Origin: an uncultured Eggerthellaceae bacterium
GTDB lineage: Bacteria > Actinomycetota > Coriobacteriia > Coriobacteriales > Eggerthellaceae
Assembly (NCBI GenBank): GCA_937892845.1
Contig: CALBGP010000021.1
Location: forward strand, 62,001 to 126,000
Length of the DNA stretch: 64,000 nt
Reading direction: 5' to 3'
The notes beneath the pieces were generated by a model. It did no database searches, had not been told where the DNA came from, and worked only from the letters and a program-made list of their open reading frames with translations. The position numbers were made by a program, and so were the translations under genes. Positions 14,825-23,357 of the stretch are shown in pieces; position 1 is the stretch's first letter; each line of letters starts with the position of its first letter.

Positions 14825-16408
14825 ATGAGTAGAGCAAGACCGGCAATTTTCAAAATCGCAATCGCATGGATGGCGGCTTTGGCTGCAGTGATGCTGCTCT
14901 TATCCATAACGCCGACGAAGGCGGCGGCCGCGGAAAACTACTCTTACGTCGAAGATTCGATTTTCGTCAAACTCCAGGAAACGGCAGACGAAAGCGCGAA
15001 GCTGGAAGCCCTGCGCAGCATCAATGCGGAATCGGTGGAACGGGTCGATGGCATGTATTTCCCTGACAACGACTGCTATGCCGATCTCTGCCTAGTAACA
15101 TTGGGGCCGGATTCACCTTCGGCGCCCGAAGCCGTTGAAACAGTAAAGCGCCATGATGGCGTGTCCGGCTCCATGCTCAACAGATTCTACGGCCAAACCA
15201 TCGGCGGGCAAAAGGTTGACTACATCGAAGGCTGGAACCGTGGATACGGCAGGATGTCGATATCCTTCCATGAGGGAACGTCAGATGAGGAAGCCCAGGC
15301 AGTCATAGAATCGCTTTCTCCCAAATCCTGGCAAAAGGAGGATTACGGCTCATGGTATTGCCTGGTTCTCTCAGACGACATGTCCGTCGCATGGGGAATA
15401 GCTAAAGCCCTCGAAAACCCTTCGGTCAAAAGCGCAGAACCCGAGTCGCTTATGTTCCCTGATCCCGTTCCGCCCGATCAGGGTCCCGCGACGAAATACG
15501 ACACGGCAGCGCTTCAGGCGCGCGAGGCTTACCCCGACGGATGCGCCGATGTCATCCTGGTGAGCGGATCGGTGTGGCCCGACGGCCTGGTAGCTTCAGG
15601 CCTGGCGGGCGCGCTCGATGCCCCCATCCTCCTGATTGAAAAGGATTCCATCCCCGACGTCACCAGCAAGGCCATCACGGAACTGGGCTGCTCACGTGCC
15701 TTCATCATTGGCGGTGAAGCCGTCGTGTCATCCGAAACAGAGCAAGCGGTAGCAGCGCTCATGGGCTGCGCCCCCATCCGCCTCGCAGGAACCCACGCGA
15801 CAGATACCGCGGGCGAAGTCTATGACTGGGGAGCAAACGCGGGGCTCTGGAACAGCGACCTTGTTCTTGCTGCAACGAACCGTTCCTTCTATGACTCGCT
15901 CTCGCTTTCAGCCCTTGCCGCATCCCAGGGCGCACCCATCCTTCTGTGCAACGCCACCGGCACACTGTGCGATGCCGATTGGACGCGCGTGGCATCCTCC
16001 CAAGCTAGTCGCATTGTATTCGCGGGCGGTACTGCGGTGGTATCCGACGACGCGTTGTCGAAAGGTAGGCAGCTGCTCGGCAACTCCGTGAGGGTTGCAG
16101 GGGATTCGCTCTACCAGACCTCCTTTGCAATTGCACGCTGGTGCGTTGAGGAAGGCTATCTGGCATGGAACAACATCGCATTCGCTTCGGGGGCACCGCT
16201 TTCCTTCACTGACGCCCTTTGCGGAAGCATCCTTCAGGCGAAGCGCGGCGCCGTAACCCTCATCGTGTACGAATCCGCCTACGGAACCTCTGAGTTCCCC
16301 GCGCTTGAAACCTACGCCGCACCCTCCATCAATGACTACAATTTCTTCGGCGGATACGCGGTCATATCCGATACGCTGCGCTACAACATCCTTTCTACGC
16401 TGATATAA
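14825..16408 (+). CDS. Secreted protein with cell-wall-binding repeats (CWB2 type)
   Basis: A 527-residue exported protein. A Sec signal peptide (SRARPAIFKIAIAWMAALAA... with AAAAE near the cleavage site) is followed by a region of about 180 residues whose FVKLQETADESAKLEALRSI and ...WGIAKALENPSVKSAEPE parts resemble subtilase-propeptide (fervidolysin-like) folds. The last 330 residues hold about three CWB2 repeats (for example VILVSGSVWPDGLVASGLAG...APILL and RAFIIGGEAVVSSE). CWB2 modules anchor proteins to wall polymers. No protease catalytic domain is present. ATG at 14825 with GGAG 6 bases upstream; the mobile element ends 52 bp before it. Confidence 0.87.
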   Translation: MSRARPAIFKIAIAWMAALAAVMLLLSITPTKAAAAENYSYVEDSIFVKLQETADESAKLEALRSINAESVERVDGMYFPDNDCYADLCLVTLGPDSPSAPEAVETVKRHDGVSGSMLNRFYGQTIGGQKVDYIEGWNRGYGRMSISFHEGTSDEEAQAVIESLSPKSWQKEDYGSWYCLVLSDDMSVAWGIAKALENPSVKSAEPESLMFPDPVPPDQGPATKYDTAALQAREAYPDGCADVILVSGSVWPDGLVASGLAGALDAPILLIEKDSIPDVTSKAITELGCSRAFIIGGEAVVSSETEQAVAALMGCAPIRLAGTHATDTAGEVYDWGANAGLWNSDLVLAATNRSFYDSLSLSALAASQGAPILLCNATGTLCDADWTRVASSQASRIVFAGGTAVVSDDALSKGRQLLGNSVRVAGDSLYQTSFAIARWCVEEGYLAWNNIAFASGAPLSFTDALCGSILQAKRGAVTLIVYESAYGTSEFPALETYAAPSINDYNFFGGYAVISDTLRYNILSTLI

Positions 16409-16433
16409 GTCCGCTCCGCCGCTCAAACGCGCT

Positions 16434-16471
16434 GAGGCGCTCGGCCCTTCCAACTTGGAGCCGAGCGCCTC
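16434..16471. terminator. Hairpin between the CWB2 gene and the broken ABC permease
   Basis: 12-bp perfect stem GAGGCGCTCGGC / GCCGAGCGCCTC with a 14-base loop; TTCTC follows on the plus strand. It lies between two convergent genes. Confidence 0.7.
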
Positions 16472-16491
16472 TTCTCATCAGGTCAAGCGGT

Positions 16492-19292
16492 CTAGATCGC
16501 GTCTTCGCGCAATGCTTCCACCACGCTGTCCATGCGGCAGCGATGCAAGCCGTATGCAACGCTGAGCGCCATGGCCGCACCGACAAGCGCCGCCGCCACA
16601 GCCATATGGCCCCAGGGCAAGACGAACGAAAGACCCTCGAACGACATATGAACAGCAATCCTGAAACCCCGACCGAGATGATGAGTCCAGGAACCAGACC
16701 GCGCACGCCATACCCCAGGCACTCGCACGCGATCATCTTGCGGAACTGCGCGTTGCCCATGCCAACCGAGCGCATCACAGCGAACTCTCGGCGCCGCAGA
16801 ATCAGCGAGTTCGTCAGCGTGTTGAACACGTTGGCAATGGCGATGAGCGTAAGGATGCCCGTGAACAACATGGTGAACACATCGACGATCAGCATCATGA
16901 TGCGCCCGTCATCCTCGGTTGCCTTGTAATCGCTCACACCAACCTCAACGCCCATGATCCGCTTGCCCGCCTCGGCGATATCGATTGCAGCCTGGGCGTG
17001 GTCTTCGGCATTGAAGCATGCCGTGAAGCTGGGCGTGCTGAAGAACGCAGGAGATTCAAGCAAGGCCGTATGCGCTACAGCGCGCATGGGGACAATGACC
17101 GTGAGCTCATACGGAACGGTTCCTCCCATGATGGGCGCATCGGAATCCGCCAACGCAACTACTTCAAGCTGGGTCTCAAGCGTGGAAACCTCGTTGAAGG
17201 GGATCATGGAAACGCCGTCACCTGCAGATTCGCTGCCAGGGCGGTCGGATTCGCTGCCTTGCTCCACAAACGCCACCAATTCCGAAGAATCATAGGTGAA
17301 TGTGAGAAAGCCTTCCTGAGCACCTCCGTATGCAGCACCAAGGGTTCCCGGCGCGTCAAGCAGCTGCGCCACCCGATAGCGCTCTCCTCCGCGTTCGACG
17401 GAATTACGCACGGCAATTCCCTTGAACTGACCCTCTTCAAAGACGGCTGGATCAACTCCGCACTGGGACGCATACTCATCGAAAGCCGCGTCTTCGACCA
17501 CGGTAACCGCACCCATGCACAGATACCCGCCATCCGTACGGTCCGCCACCTCGGAGAACGCAACGTCACCCATGGAATCGGAAGCCATGGAGTCAGGGAC
17601 CCTGAACACGAAGGACGAAGACGCGAACCATCCGCGGCCTGTGACACCGCCAAGCGACGAAAGCTCATCATATGCGTTCGCGACATGATTCAGATTCTCC
17701 CCAGCGCCGGAATACAGGCCGATATCGTAGTCGATAGCTCCGCTGCCGATCATATCGGTGGTCATGCGCATGTACGTGCTGAACGAGCCCGCCGTCATGA
17801 GAAGCACCACGGCAATGGCAAGCGACGCCGATGCCGCACTGCCTTTTCCTCGTCCGCGCTTGCGATTCAAGCGTGCAATCTCTCCGGGAACACCGAACAG
17901 CCGGGAGAATGACAAGCCTTTGGGCTCCAGGATCCCCTTCGAACCGGACAACGACACATCAGCGCTGCGACCCGCATGCTTGGCCTGGAGGCGGGCTTCG
18001 TTGCGCGAGTCCGCAGCGCGCACGTCGCGGCTTGCCCTGATGGCTTCCATGGCGGTCGCCCGCCCCGCACGCACCGCAGGCACCCAAGCGCTGAGAACCA
18101 CAGTCAGCAAGGTCAAAAGAGCCACGGCAACAATTACAGCAGGTGCAACGTGCATGGTGAACGGAACATCGTACGCCAGAACGCGCTCTATCATAGGCGC
18201 AAGCCACGAAAGCACGGCAGCGGTCCCCGCAAGTCCCACAACAATGCCAAGCGGAATGCCGGCCAAAGCCATAACGCCCGCCTCGAAGAACACCGACGCG
18301 CGTATCTGGCGCTTCGATGCGCCGACGGACGCAAGCAGGCCGAATTGCCTCTTGCGTTGGGCGACGGAGATGCCGAACGCGTTGTAGATCAACGATACGC
18401 ACGCCAGGACAATGACGACGGCAAGCACGACGGCCATGGTGCCGAAGGAATCCCAAATCTGCCTGTCGTCGAAAACGCCCTGGTAACGAAGCAGACCGTA
18501 ATGCAGGACAACATCGGTATCTTCAGCCGCATACGATGCCATGACGTCACGGATCTGACCCTCGGATTCAGGATTGGCCAGCACAGCGAACAACCGCGTG
18601 GAGCCGGAAGCATCGGGGTCGCCCGTGGTCACGGCAGCAAGACCATAAGAAGTGCGCAGCGACCAGTTGGGAAGCTCGTAGAAGCCCGTTACCGTATACG
18701 TCTGGGTACGCAGGGGCGCAAACCCATCTTCAACGCCGGAAGACAATTCCGCCTTCGGCCCCGAATAGCCGCCCGAACACACCTCATGCCCGCCTACAAC
18801 ATTCACGGACAGATCGAATGTCACTTCGGAGCCGATGGCGCACGGCCCATCAGATTACGAAGTCGAATCCTTGAACTGCATGGGCAGCATGATCTCGCCC
18901 GGATCTTGGGGAAGACGCCCTTCGGCAGCCCGCACGGCGCAAATGGATTCGATATCCCCGTCAACGTTTACCACCGACAGCATGGATCCCGCATACTGGG
19001 CAAGATCAGCAGAAAGTTCCACAACGCCCACGTCCTGCATTGAGGCCGTGTGTGCGATCCGCGAATCCGCCGCCATGGATTCGGCAGACTCATCATCCCA
19101 GGACCAGACGCTGGCGGTCCAGCTTCCCGAGGTTGCCAGCTCGTTGCGCTTCATGAAATCGCCGAGGCTTGCCACGGACGTGAGCACAGCGGTAAGCAGG
19201 GCCGCCGCCAAAGCGATACCCGCAATGGTCACCACGGTGCGGACCTTGTTTCCCGCCAAGGAGCGCCACGTGAACTTCGTCATGATGCTCAT
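16492..19292 (-). pseudogene. ABC transporter permease (MacB/FtsX type), disrupted by a stop codon and a frameshift
   Basis: Translating the minus strand from ATG 19292 gives an FtsX-type permease start (MTKFTWRSLAGNKVRTVVTIAGI). It ends at an in-frame TAA (18857-18855) inside the first extracytoplasmic domain (...LPMQFKDSTS stop). The same frame stays open beyond it (SDGPCAIGSEVTFDLS) through the first FtsX three-helix block, a second extracytoplasmic domain and the second FtsX block. Near 16,650 the frame shifts by one base: the natural C terminus (MSFEGLSFVLPWGH...VVEALREDAI, stop at 16492) is in another frame, while the original frame runs on as unrelated Arg/Cys-rich residues to 16395. 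Two independent lesions in a gene of about 930 codons imply loss of function unless they are assembly errors. The start overlaps the ATPase stop (ATGA). Confidence 0.85.
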
Positions 19293-19972
19293 CGGCGAAT
19301 CCTCTCATCGGAGACGATGCGCCCATCCTCAATGGCGATGATGCGGTCCGCCGTCAACGCGATGGATTCATCATGGGTGATGGCCATGAGCGTTTGGCCC
19401 GTCTGCTTGTTGGCATCGCGTAGCAAAGCCATGATCTCGCCGCTGTTGCGCGTGTCAAGATTGCCCGTAGGCTCATCGGCAAGCACGATTGCCGGGGCGT
19501 TCATGAGCGCGCGCCCGATTGCCACGCGCTGCTGCTGGCCGCCGGACAGCTGATTGGGAAGATGATGCTCGCGCCCCTTGAGACCAAGCGCTGCAATGAG
19601 CATCCGCAGGCGATCTTCGTTGACCTTGCGGCCGTCAAGCGCCACGGGCAGCGCCATATTCTCAACCACATTGAGCACCGGAACCAGGTTGTAGAACTGA
19701 TAGACAAGGCCAACCTCGCGGCGGCGAAACACCGCCAGTTCCTCATCGGAGCGCGAATAGACGCTTTCGCCATTGAGATACACTGCACCCGATGTGGGGC
19801 GGTCCACACCGCCTATCAGATGCAGAAGCGTAGATTTTCCTGACCCCGAAGAGCCCACGATAGCCACGAATTCACCCTCAGCCACCGAAAACGACACATC
19901 ATCAAGCGCCCGCGTCGCGTTCGGCCCTTCCCCATAGATCTTCGTAAGATGGTCAACGGTCAAAATGTCCAT
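19289..19972 (-). CDS. ABC transporter ATPase (MacB/LolD/BceA-like)
   Basis: A 227-residue ATPase with Walker A GSSGSGKST, Q-loop region (GLVYQFYNLVPVLNVVENM), signature LSGGQQQR, Walker B IVLADEPTGNLD and H-loop ITHDE, all intact. It pairs with the FtsX-type permease downstream, which is broken, so it probably has no working partner from this operon. ATG at 19972 has GAAAGG upstream; the longer in-frame extension is not conserved in the family. A TTACA-N4-TGTAA box lies 74 bp upstream, between this gene and the sensor kinase gene, so it may have its own response-regulator-driven promoter. Confidence 0.93.
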   Translation of the reverse strand: MDILTVDHLTKIYGEGPNATRALDDVSFSVAEGEFVAIVGSSGSGKSTLLHLIGGVDRPTSGAVYLNGESVYSRSDEELAVFRRREVGLVYQFYNLVPVLNVVENMALPVALDGRKVNEDRLRMLIAALGLKGREHHLPNQLSGGQQQRVAIGRALMNAPAIVLADEPTGNLDTRNSGEIMALLRDANKQTGQTLMAITHDESIALTADRIIAIEDGRIVSDERIRR

Positions 19973-20045
19973 GCCATCCGCCTTTCTCTCGTGATTCCAT
20001 GGGTACAGTTTCCAATACGCGCATTGCCGCGCCATGACCGCCGTC

Positions 20046-20059
20046 TTACAGGACTGTAA
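20046..20059. promoter_or_regulatory. BceR-like response-regulator box upstream of the ABC genes
   Basis: TTACAGGACTGTAA fits the TNACA-N4-TGTAA palindrome reported for BceR/BraR-type response regulators that switch on peptide-antibiotic ABC transporters. It lies between the kinase gene and the ABC genes. Confidence 0.6.
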
Positions 20060-20080
20060 TTCCCGGCAGCCGAAAAGATC

Positions 20081-21124
20081 CTAGACCACGAACTTCGGAA
20101 ACACCGCCTCGAAATGTGCGCCGCCATGCGGCTCATTGCCCGCGCGCAACGATCCCCCTTGCGCCGAAACGATGGCCTGGGCAAGCGAGAGGCCTATGCC
20201 GAAGCCTTGGACCTGGACAGATCCATCGCGGTCGCCGCCATGGCTTCCACGATAGAACCGCTCGAACAGATGCGGGATATCCTCCGGCGCTATGCCCGGT
20301 CCGGTATCCGTGACCACGATGCGCATCGCAATCGCATCCTCGCGGGCGCTGACACGCACGATTCCGCCCTCGGGTGTGTGCTCGAGGCAGTTCTTCACGA
20401 TATTCTGCAGCGCCTCGGCCATCCATAACCCGTCGCCCAGAAACACCGCTTCGTCAGCAACCTCGGTCTCAAGCGCAACGACGTGCACGTCGAAGGAGGC
20501 GGCAAGCGGGTCGCATGCCCGGGCAACCACGTCGGCAACGCGCACCTGCGAGCAATCAAGCTTCAAGGCACCGGCATCTATCTTGGCAATCTTGAGCAGG
20601 GTGGTCACCAGCCACGAAACTCGATCCACCATGGTTTCCACCTGTCGCGCAAGCCGGGCGCGGCTCGCATCATCGGGAGCCGCCGCAATGGAGGCAACCG
20701 TCAAGCCCATGGCCGTCAGCGGCGTGCGGATCTGGTGCGAGATGTCAGCCAGCGCGTCGGCCAGATAACGTTTCTCATCCTCAAGCTGAGAGCTGATCCG
20801 AACCAGCTTGGCCACCATCTTGGAGATCTCATTGCGCAGCACGGCGATATCACCCTCGCGGTATTGGGAGAATTCCACCGTCCTGCCGTTGTGCAGAACG
20901 TCGTCAACCTCTTCGGCCAGCCGCGCCACCTCCCTATAGCGGCGCACGGACACGAAAGCGAAAATGGCAAGGCACGAACCGCCCCCCAAAGCGCACCACA
21001 GCGCGCAAGAAACACCGGATATCTTCAAAGCCGCAAACGAGAGCACGCCGATGCAGGCAACCATCACCGCAAGCTGCAGCGCGAATGCGCGGTTGCGGGA
21101 CAGCTGGACAAAGGAAGCCGCCAT
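20081..21124 (-). CDS. Two-component sensor histidine kinase, short-loop (intramembrane-sensing) type
   Basis: A 347-residue kinase. Two N-terminal helices (FALQLAVMVACIGVLSFAAL and CALWCALGGGSCLAIFAFV) are separated by only a few residues, leaving almost no external domain. A HAMP-like linker, H-box LADISHQIRTPLTAM, N-box NIVKNCLEHTP, and G boxes DTGPGIAPED and GFGIGLSLAQ follow. The short loop suggests sensing in the membrane or through the partner ABC transporter, as in Bce-type systems. The start is one base after the regulator's stop with GGGGGAG upstream. Confidence 0.9.
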   Translation of the reverse strand: MAASFVQLSRNRAFALQLAVMVACIGVLSFAALKISGVSCALWCALGGGSCLAIFAFVSVRRYREVARLAEEVDDVLHNGRTVEFSQYREGDIAVLRNEISKMVAKLVRISSQLEDEKRYLADALADISHQIRTPLTAMGLTVASIAAAPDDASRARLARQVETMVDRVSWLVTTLLKIAKIDAGALKLDCSQVRVADVVARACDPLAASFDVHVVALETEVADEAVFLGDGLWMAEALQNIVKNCLEHTPEGGIVRVSAREDAIAMRIVVTDTGPGIAPEDIPHLFERFYRGSHGGDRDGSVQVQGFGIGLSLAQAIVSAQGGSLRAGNEPHGGAHFEAVFPKFVV

Positions 21125-21125
21125 A

Positions 21126-21797
21126 TCACTCCCCCACCTTGTAGCCGAGCCCGCGCACCGTCTGGATGAGCACCGGCTGGGCCGGATCATCTTCGATCTT
21201 CTCACGCAAGCGCTTGATGTAGACGTTCAACGCGTTGTCGCTTATGTACTCCCCTGCGCTATCCCAGATAGCATCGCGCAGATTCTCCCTGGTCACAAGC
21301 CTTCCCTTGCTTGAAGCGAAGTACAAGAGCAGCTTGTACTCCAAAGCTGAGAGCAAAACCTCCGAGCCGCGCTTCTCAACCTTGGCGGCGGCCGGGTCAA
21401 CAACCACATCGCCGAGCCTGATGCGCGGATCGGAAACCGATGAGCGCCGCAAAGCAACACGGATACGGCTCAGCAGCTCACGGGCGCGAAAGGGTTTGGC
21501 AATGTAGTCGACTGCACCCATATCAAGTCCGGCAACCGTGCTGTATTCGTCATCTGATGCCGTCAGAAAAATCACCGGCATGTCAGGCGCCGCATCTTTG
21601 GCGGCGGCGCACACGGCGAACCCGTTTCCCTGGGCCAAGGTGACATCGAGCAGCGCCAGATCGAACGACTCATCGGCCAGAAGCGCCACCGCTTCATCCT
21701 GGCGCGCGCAGGATTTCACCGCATACCCCTCTGCAGCAAGCAGCGCCGAAAGCGCCTCGGCAATACCCCGGTCATCCTCGACAAGCAGAATGCGCAT
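21126..21797 (-). CDS. OmpR-family response regulator
   Basis: A 223-residue regulator with receiver domain (acidic pocket ED near residues 8-9, phospho-acceptor D in LALLDVTLAQG, Thr in FLTASDDEY, Lys in DYIAKPFRA) and a C-terminal winged helix (SALEYKLLLYF...ALNVYIKRLREKIEDDP...VRGLGYKVGE). It heads the minus-strand order regulator, kinase, ATPase, permease. ATG at 21797 with AAAGGGG upstream. Likely controls the ABC genes through the box at 20046. Confidence 0.93.
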   Translation of the reverse strand: MRILLVEDDRGIAEALSALLAAEGYAVKSCARQDEAVALLADESFDLALLDVTLAQGNGFAVCAAAKDAAPDMPVIFLTASDDEYSTVAGLDMGAVDYIAKPFRARELLSRIRVALRRSSVSDPRIRLGDVVVDPAAAKVEKRGSEVLLSALEYKLLLYFASSKGRLVTRENLRDAIWDSAGEYISDNALNVYIKRLREKIEDDPAQPVLIQTVRGLGYKVGE

Positions 21798-21909
21798 CCG
21801 AACCCCTTTCGCAATCACTCATGTTTCCAGCATCCCACTGTAAAGCAGAACGAAAACCCGGACAACGCGAATGGGCATTACGAAAATGCAATATTCGGCG
21901 GATTTCCCC

Positions 21910-21940
21910 TTGACCCTCACGTTACGTGATGGTTTAGGAT
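21910..21940 (+). promoter_or_regulatory. MerR-type promoter/operator (19-bp spacer) of the TipA-like gene
   Basis: TTGACC (21910-21915) and TAGGAT (21935-21940) are separated by 19 bp, the over-long spacer that MerR activators correct. The spacer contains a dyad, ACCCTCACGT / ACGTGATGGT around a central T (21913-21933), 9 of 10 complementary, of the form bound by TipA/Mta-type regulators. Confidence 0.85.
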
Positions 21941-21978
21941 GCAAGACGTGATCACGAAAGAGGATGGGAGTGAATACC

Positions 21979-22758
21979 ATGGGCAGCCGCACCTACACGG
22001 CCAAGCAGCTGGCTGACCTTGCCGGAGTCAGCATCCGGACGCTGCACTACTACGAAGAGGCGGGATTGCTCGCACCTGCGCGCCGCGGGAACAACTACCG
22101 CGAATACCGCAGCGCGGATGTCGAGCGGCTTCAGCACATACTCCTGCTGAAGGCATGCGGACTTCGCCTGACGGACATCAAGGCTGCACTGGACGGACCT
22201 CACGGCACCATCCGCAACGTACTGGCAAGCCACCTCGATGAACTGCATGAACGCAGAAATGCCCTGGATGCGCTCATCGACAACGCAATACGAACAATGG
22301 ATTCCCTGGAAGGAAAGACAACCATGACAGACGAGCAACGATTCGAAGGCCTCAAGGCCTCCATGATAGAAAGAAATGAACGGGAATACGGCGCGGAGGC
22401 CCGCGCCCGCTACGGCGACGAGGCCGTGGATGCCGCAAACGCGAAGATTGCAAACATGGACGAAGGCACCTTCAACGACGCCCAGATGCTGGCAGAAGCC
22501 ATAAGCGAACAGCTTAAGGCAGCAATGGCGAATGGCGACCCCGAGGGTCACGAGGCGAAGAAGCTTTGCGAAATGCACGCCCGATGGCTCAAGATGCACT
22601 GGGGAGACGGGATGTATTCGCACGATGCCCACGCAGGCCTTGCTGAAGGGTATGTCGCCGACCCCAGGTTCACCGCGTATTACGAGAACGCAGCGGGTCC
22701 CGGAGCTGCGCGATTCCTCAGAGATGCGATTGTTGCCTGGTGCATCGAACAAGCTTAA
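21979..22758 (+). CDS. MerR-family regulator with TipAS drug-binding domain
   Basis: A 259-residue regulator. The N-terminal MerR winged helix (YTAKQLADLAGVSIRTLHYYEEAGLL) is followed by a coiled-coil and, from about residue 125, a TipAS domain (NEREYGAEARARYGDEAV, CEMHARWLKMHWGDGMYS), which binds thiopeptides and other multi-ring drugs. ATG at 21979 is favoured (GGGAG 8 bases upstream). An internal in-frame ATG at 22324 has GGAAGGAAAG upstream and would yield a free TipAS domain, as happens in Streptomyces tipA. The 19-bp-spacer promoter implies autoactivation. A flavin reductase-like gene follows by 33 bp. Confidence 0.92.
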   Translation: MGSRTYTAKQLADLAGVSIRTLHYYEEAGLLAPARRGNNYREYRSADVERLQHILLLKACGLRLTDIKAALDGPHGTIRNVLASHLDELHERRNALDALIDNAIRTMDSLEGKTTMTDEQRFEGLKASMIERNEREYGAEARARYGDEAVDAANAKIANMDEGTFNDAQMLAEAISEQLKAAMANGDPEGHEAKKLCEMHARWLKMHWGDGMYSHDAHAGLAEGYVADPRFTAYYENAAGPGAARFLRDAIVAWCIEQA

Positions 22759-22791
22759 GATGCGTCAAACGTCGAAAACGAAGGAGCAACC

Positions 22792-23331
22792 ATGAAGCGA
22801 CGCATCGATATCTGGAGCAACGCAGGCGAAATCCTGTCCGCCGTCCAAAACGGCGTGCTTCTGACCTCTCAGGCCGAGGGAAAGACGAACTCCATGGTCA
22901 TCTCTTGGGGCAGCTTGGGCATCGAATGGGGCAAGCCGGTGTTCACCGCATACGTTCGCGCGAACAGGTTCACGCACGGTCTGCTGACCGTCAACCCTGA
23001 ATTCACCGTCAACATGCCCATGGGTATCCCGGACAGACGCATCATGGGCATCTGCGGGTCGAAATCCGGACGCGATATGGACAAGATAGCGGAGGCCGGC
23101 CTCACCCTCGTCGAGGCCGAGCGCATTTCCGTTCCTGCGATCCGCGAATTCCCGCTCACGCTGGAGTGCCGCATCATCTGCGCCGAGAAGCAGAACTTCG
23201 CCCTTCTTCCACCCGCCATGCAAAACCGCTACTATCCGCAGCACGTCGATGGTTCGTTCGTCGGCTCGAACCGCGATGCCCACACCGCTTTCTACGGGGA
23301 GATAGTCGACGCCTACATCATCGAGCACTAA
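22792..23331 (+). CDS. Flavin reductase-like (FMN-binding split-barrel) protein
   Basis: A 179-residue protein of the flavin reductase-like family: NGVLLTSQAEGKTNSMVISWGSLGIEWGKP in the FMN-binding part, VRANRFTHGLL and FTVNMPM as in the family, ending FYGEIVDAYI. Members bind FMN and catalyse flavin reduction or small-molecule redox steps in the cytoplasm. AAGGAG lies 5 bases upstream of the ATG. It follows the TipA-like gene on the same strand, so drug-induced expression is plausible. Substrate unknown. Confidence 0.88.
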   Translation: MKRRIDIWSNAGEILSAVQNGVLLTSQAEGKTNSMVISWGSLGIEWGKPVFTAYVRANRFTHGLLTVNPEFTVNMPMGIPDRRIMGICGSKSGRDMDKIAEAGLTLVEAERISVPAIREFPLTLECRIICAEKQNFALLPPAMQNRYYPQHVDGSFVGSNRDAHTAFYGEIVDAYIIEH

Positions 23332-23357
23332 GCGGGCAACAGGCAAGGCAAACGGGA

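Noticed and set aside
16492..19292. Programmed frameshift or recoding in the ABC permease
   Set aside because: No slippery heptamer or recoding signal at either lesion was evident, and two separate lesions fit decay better.
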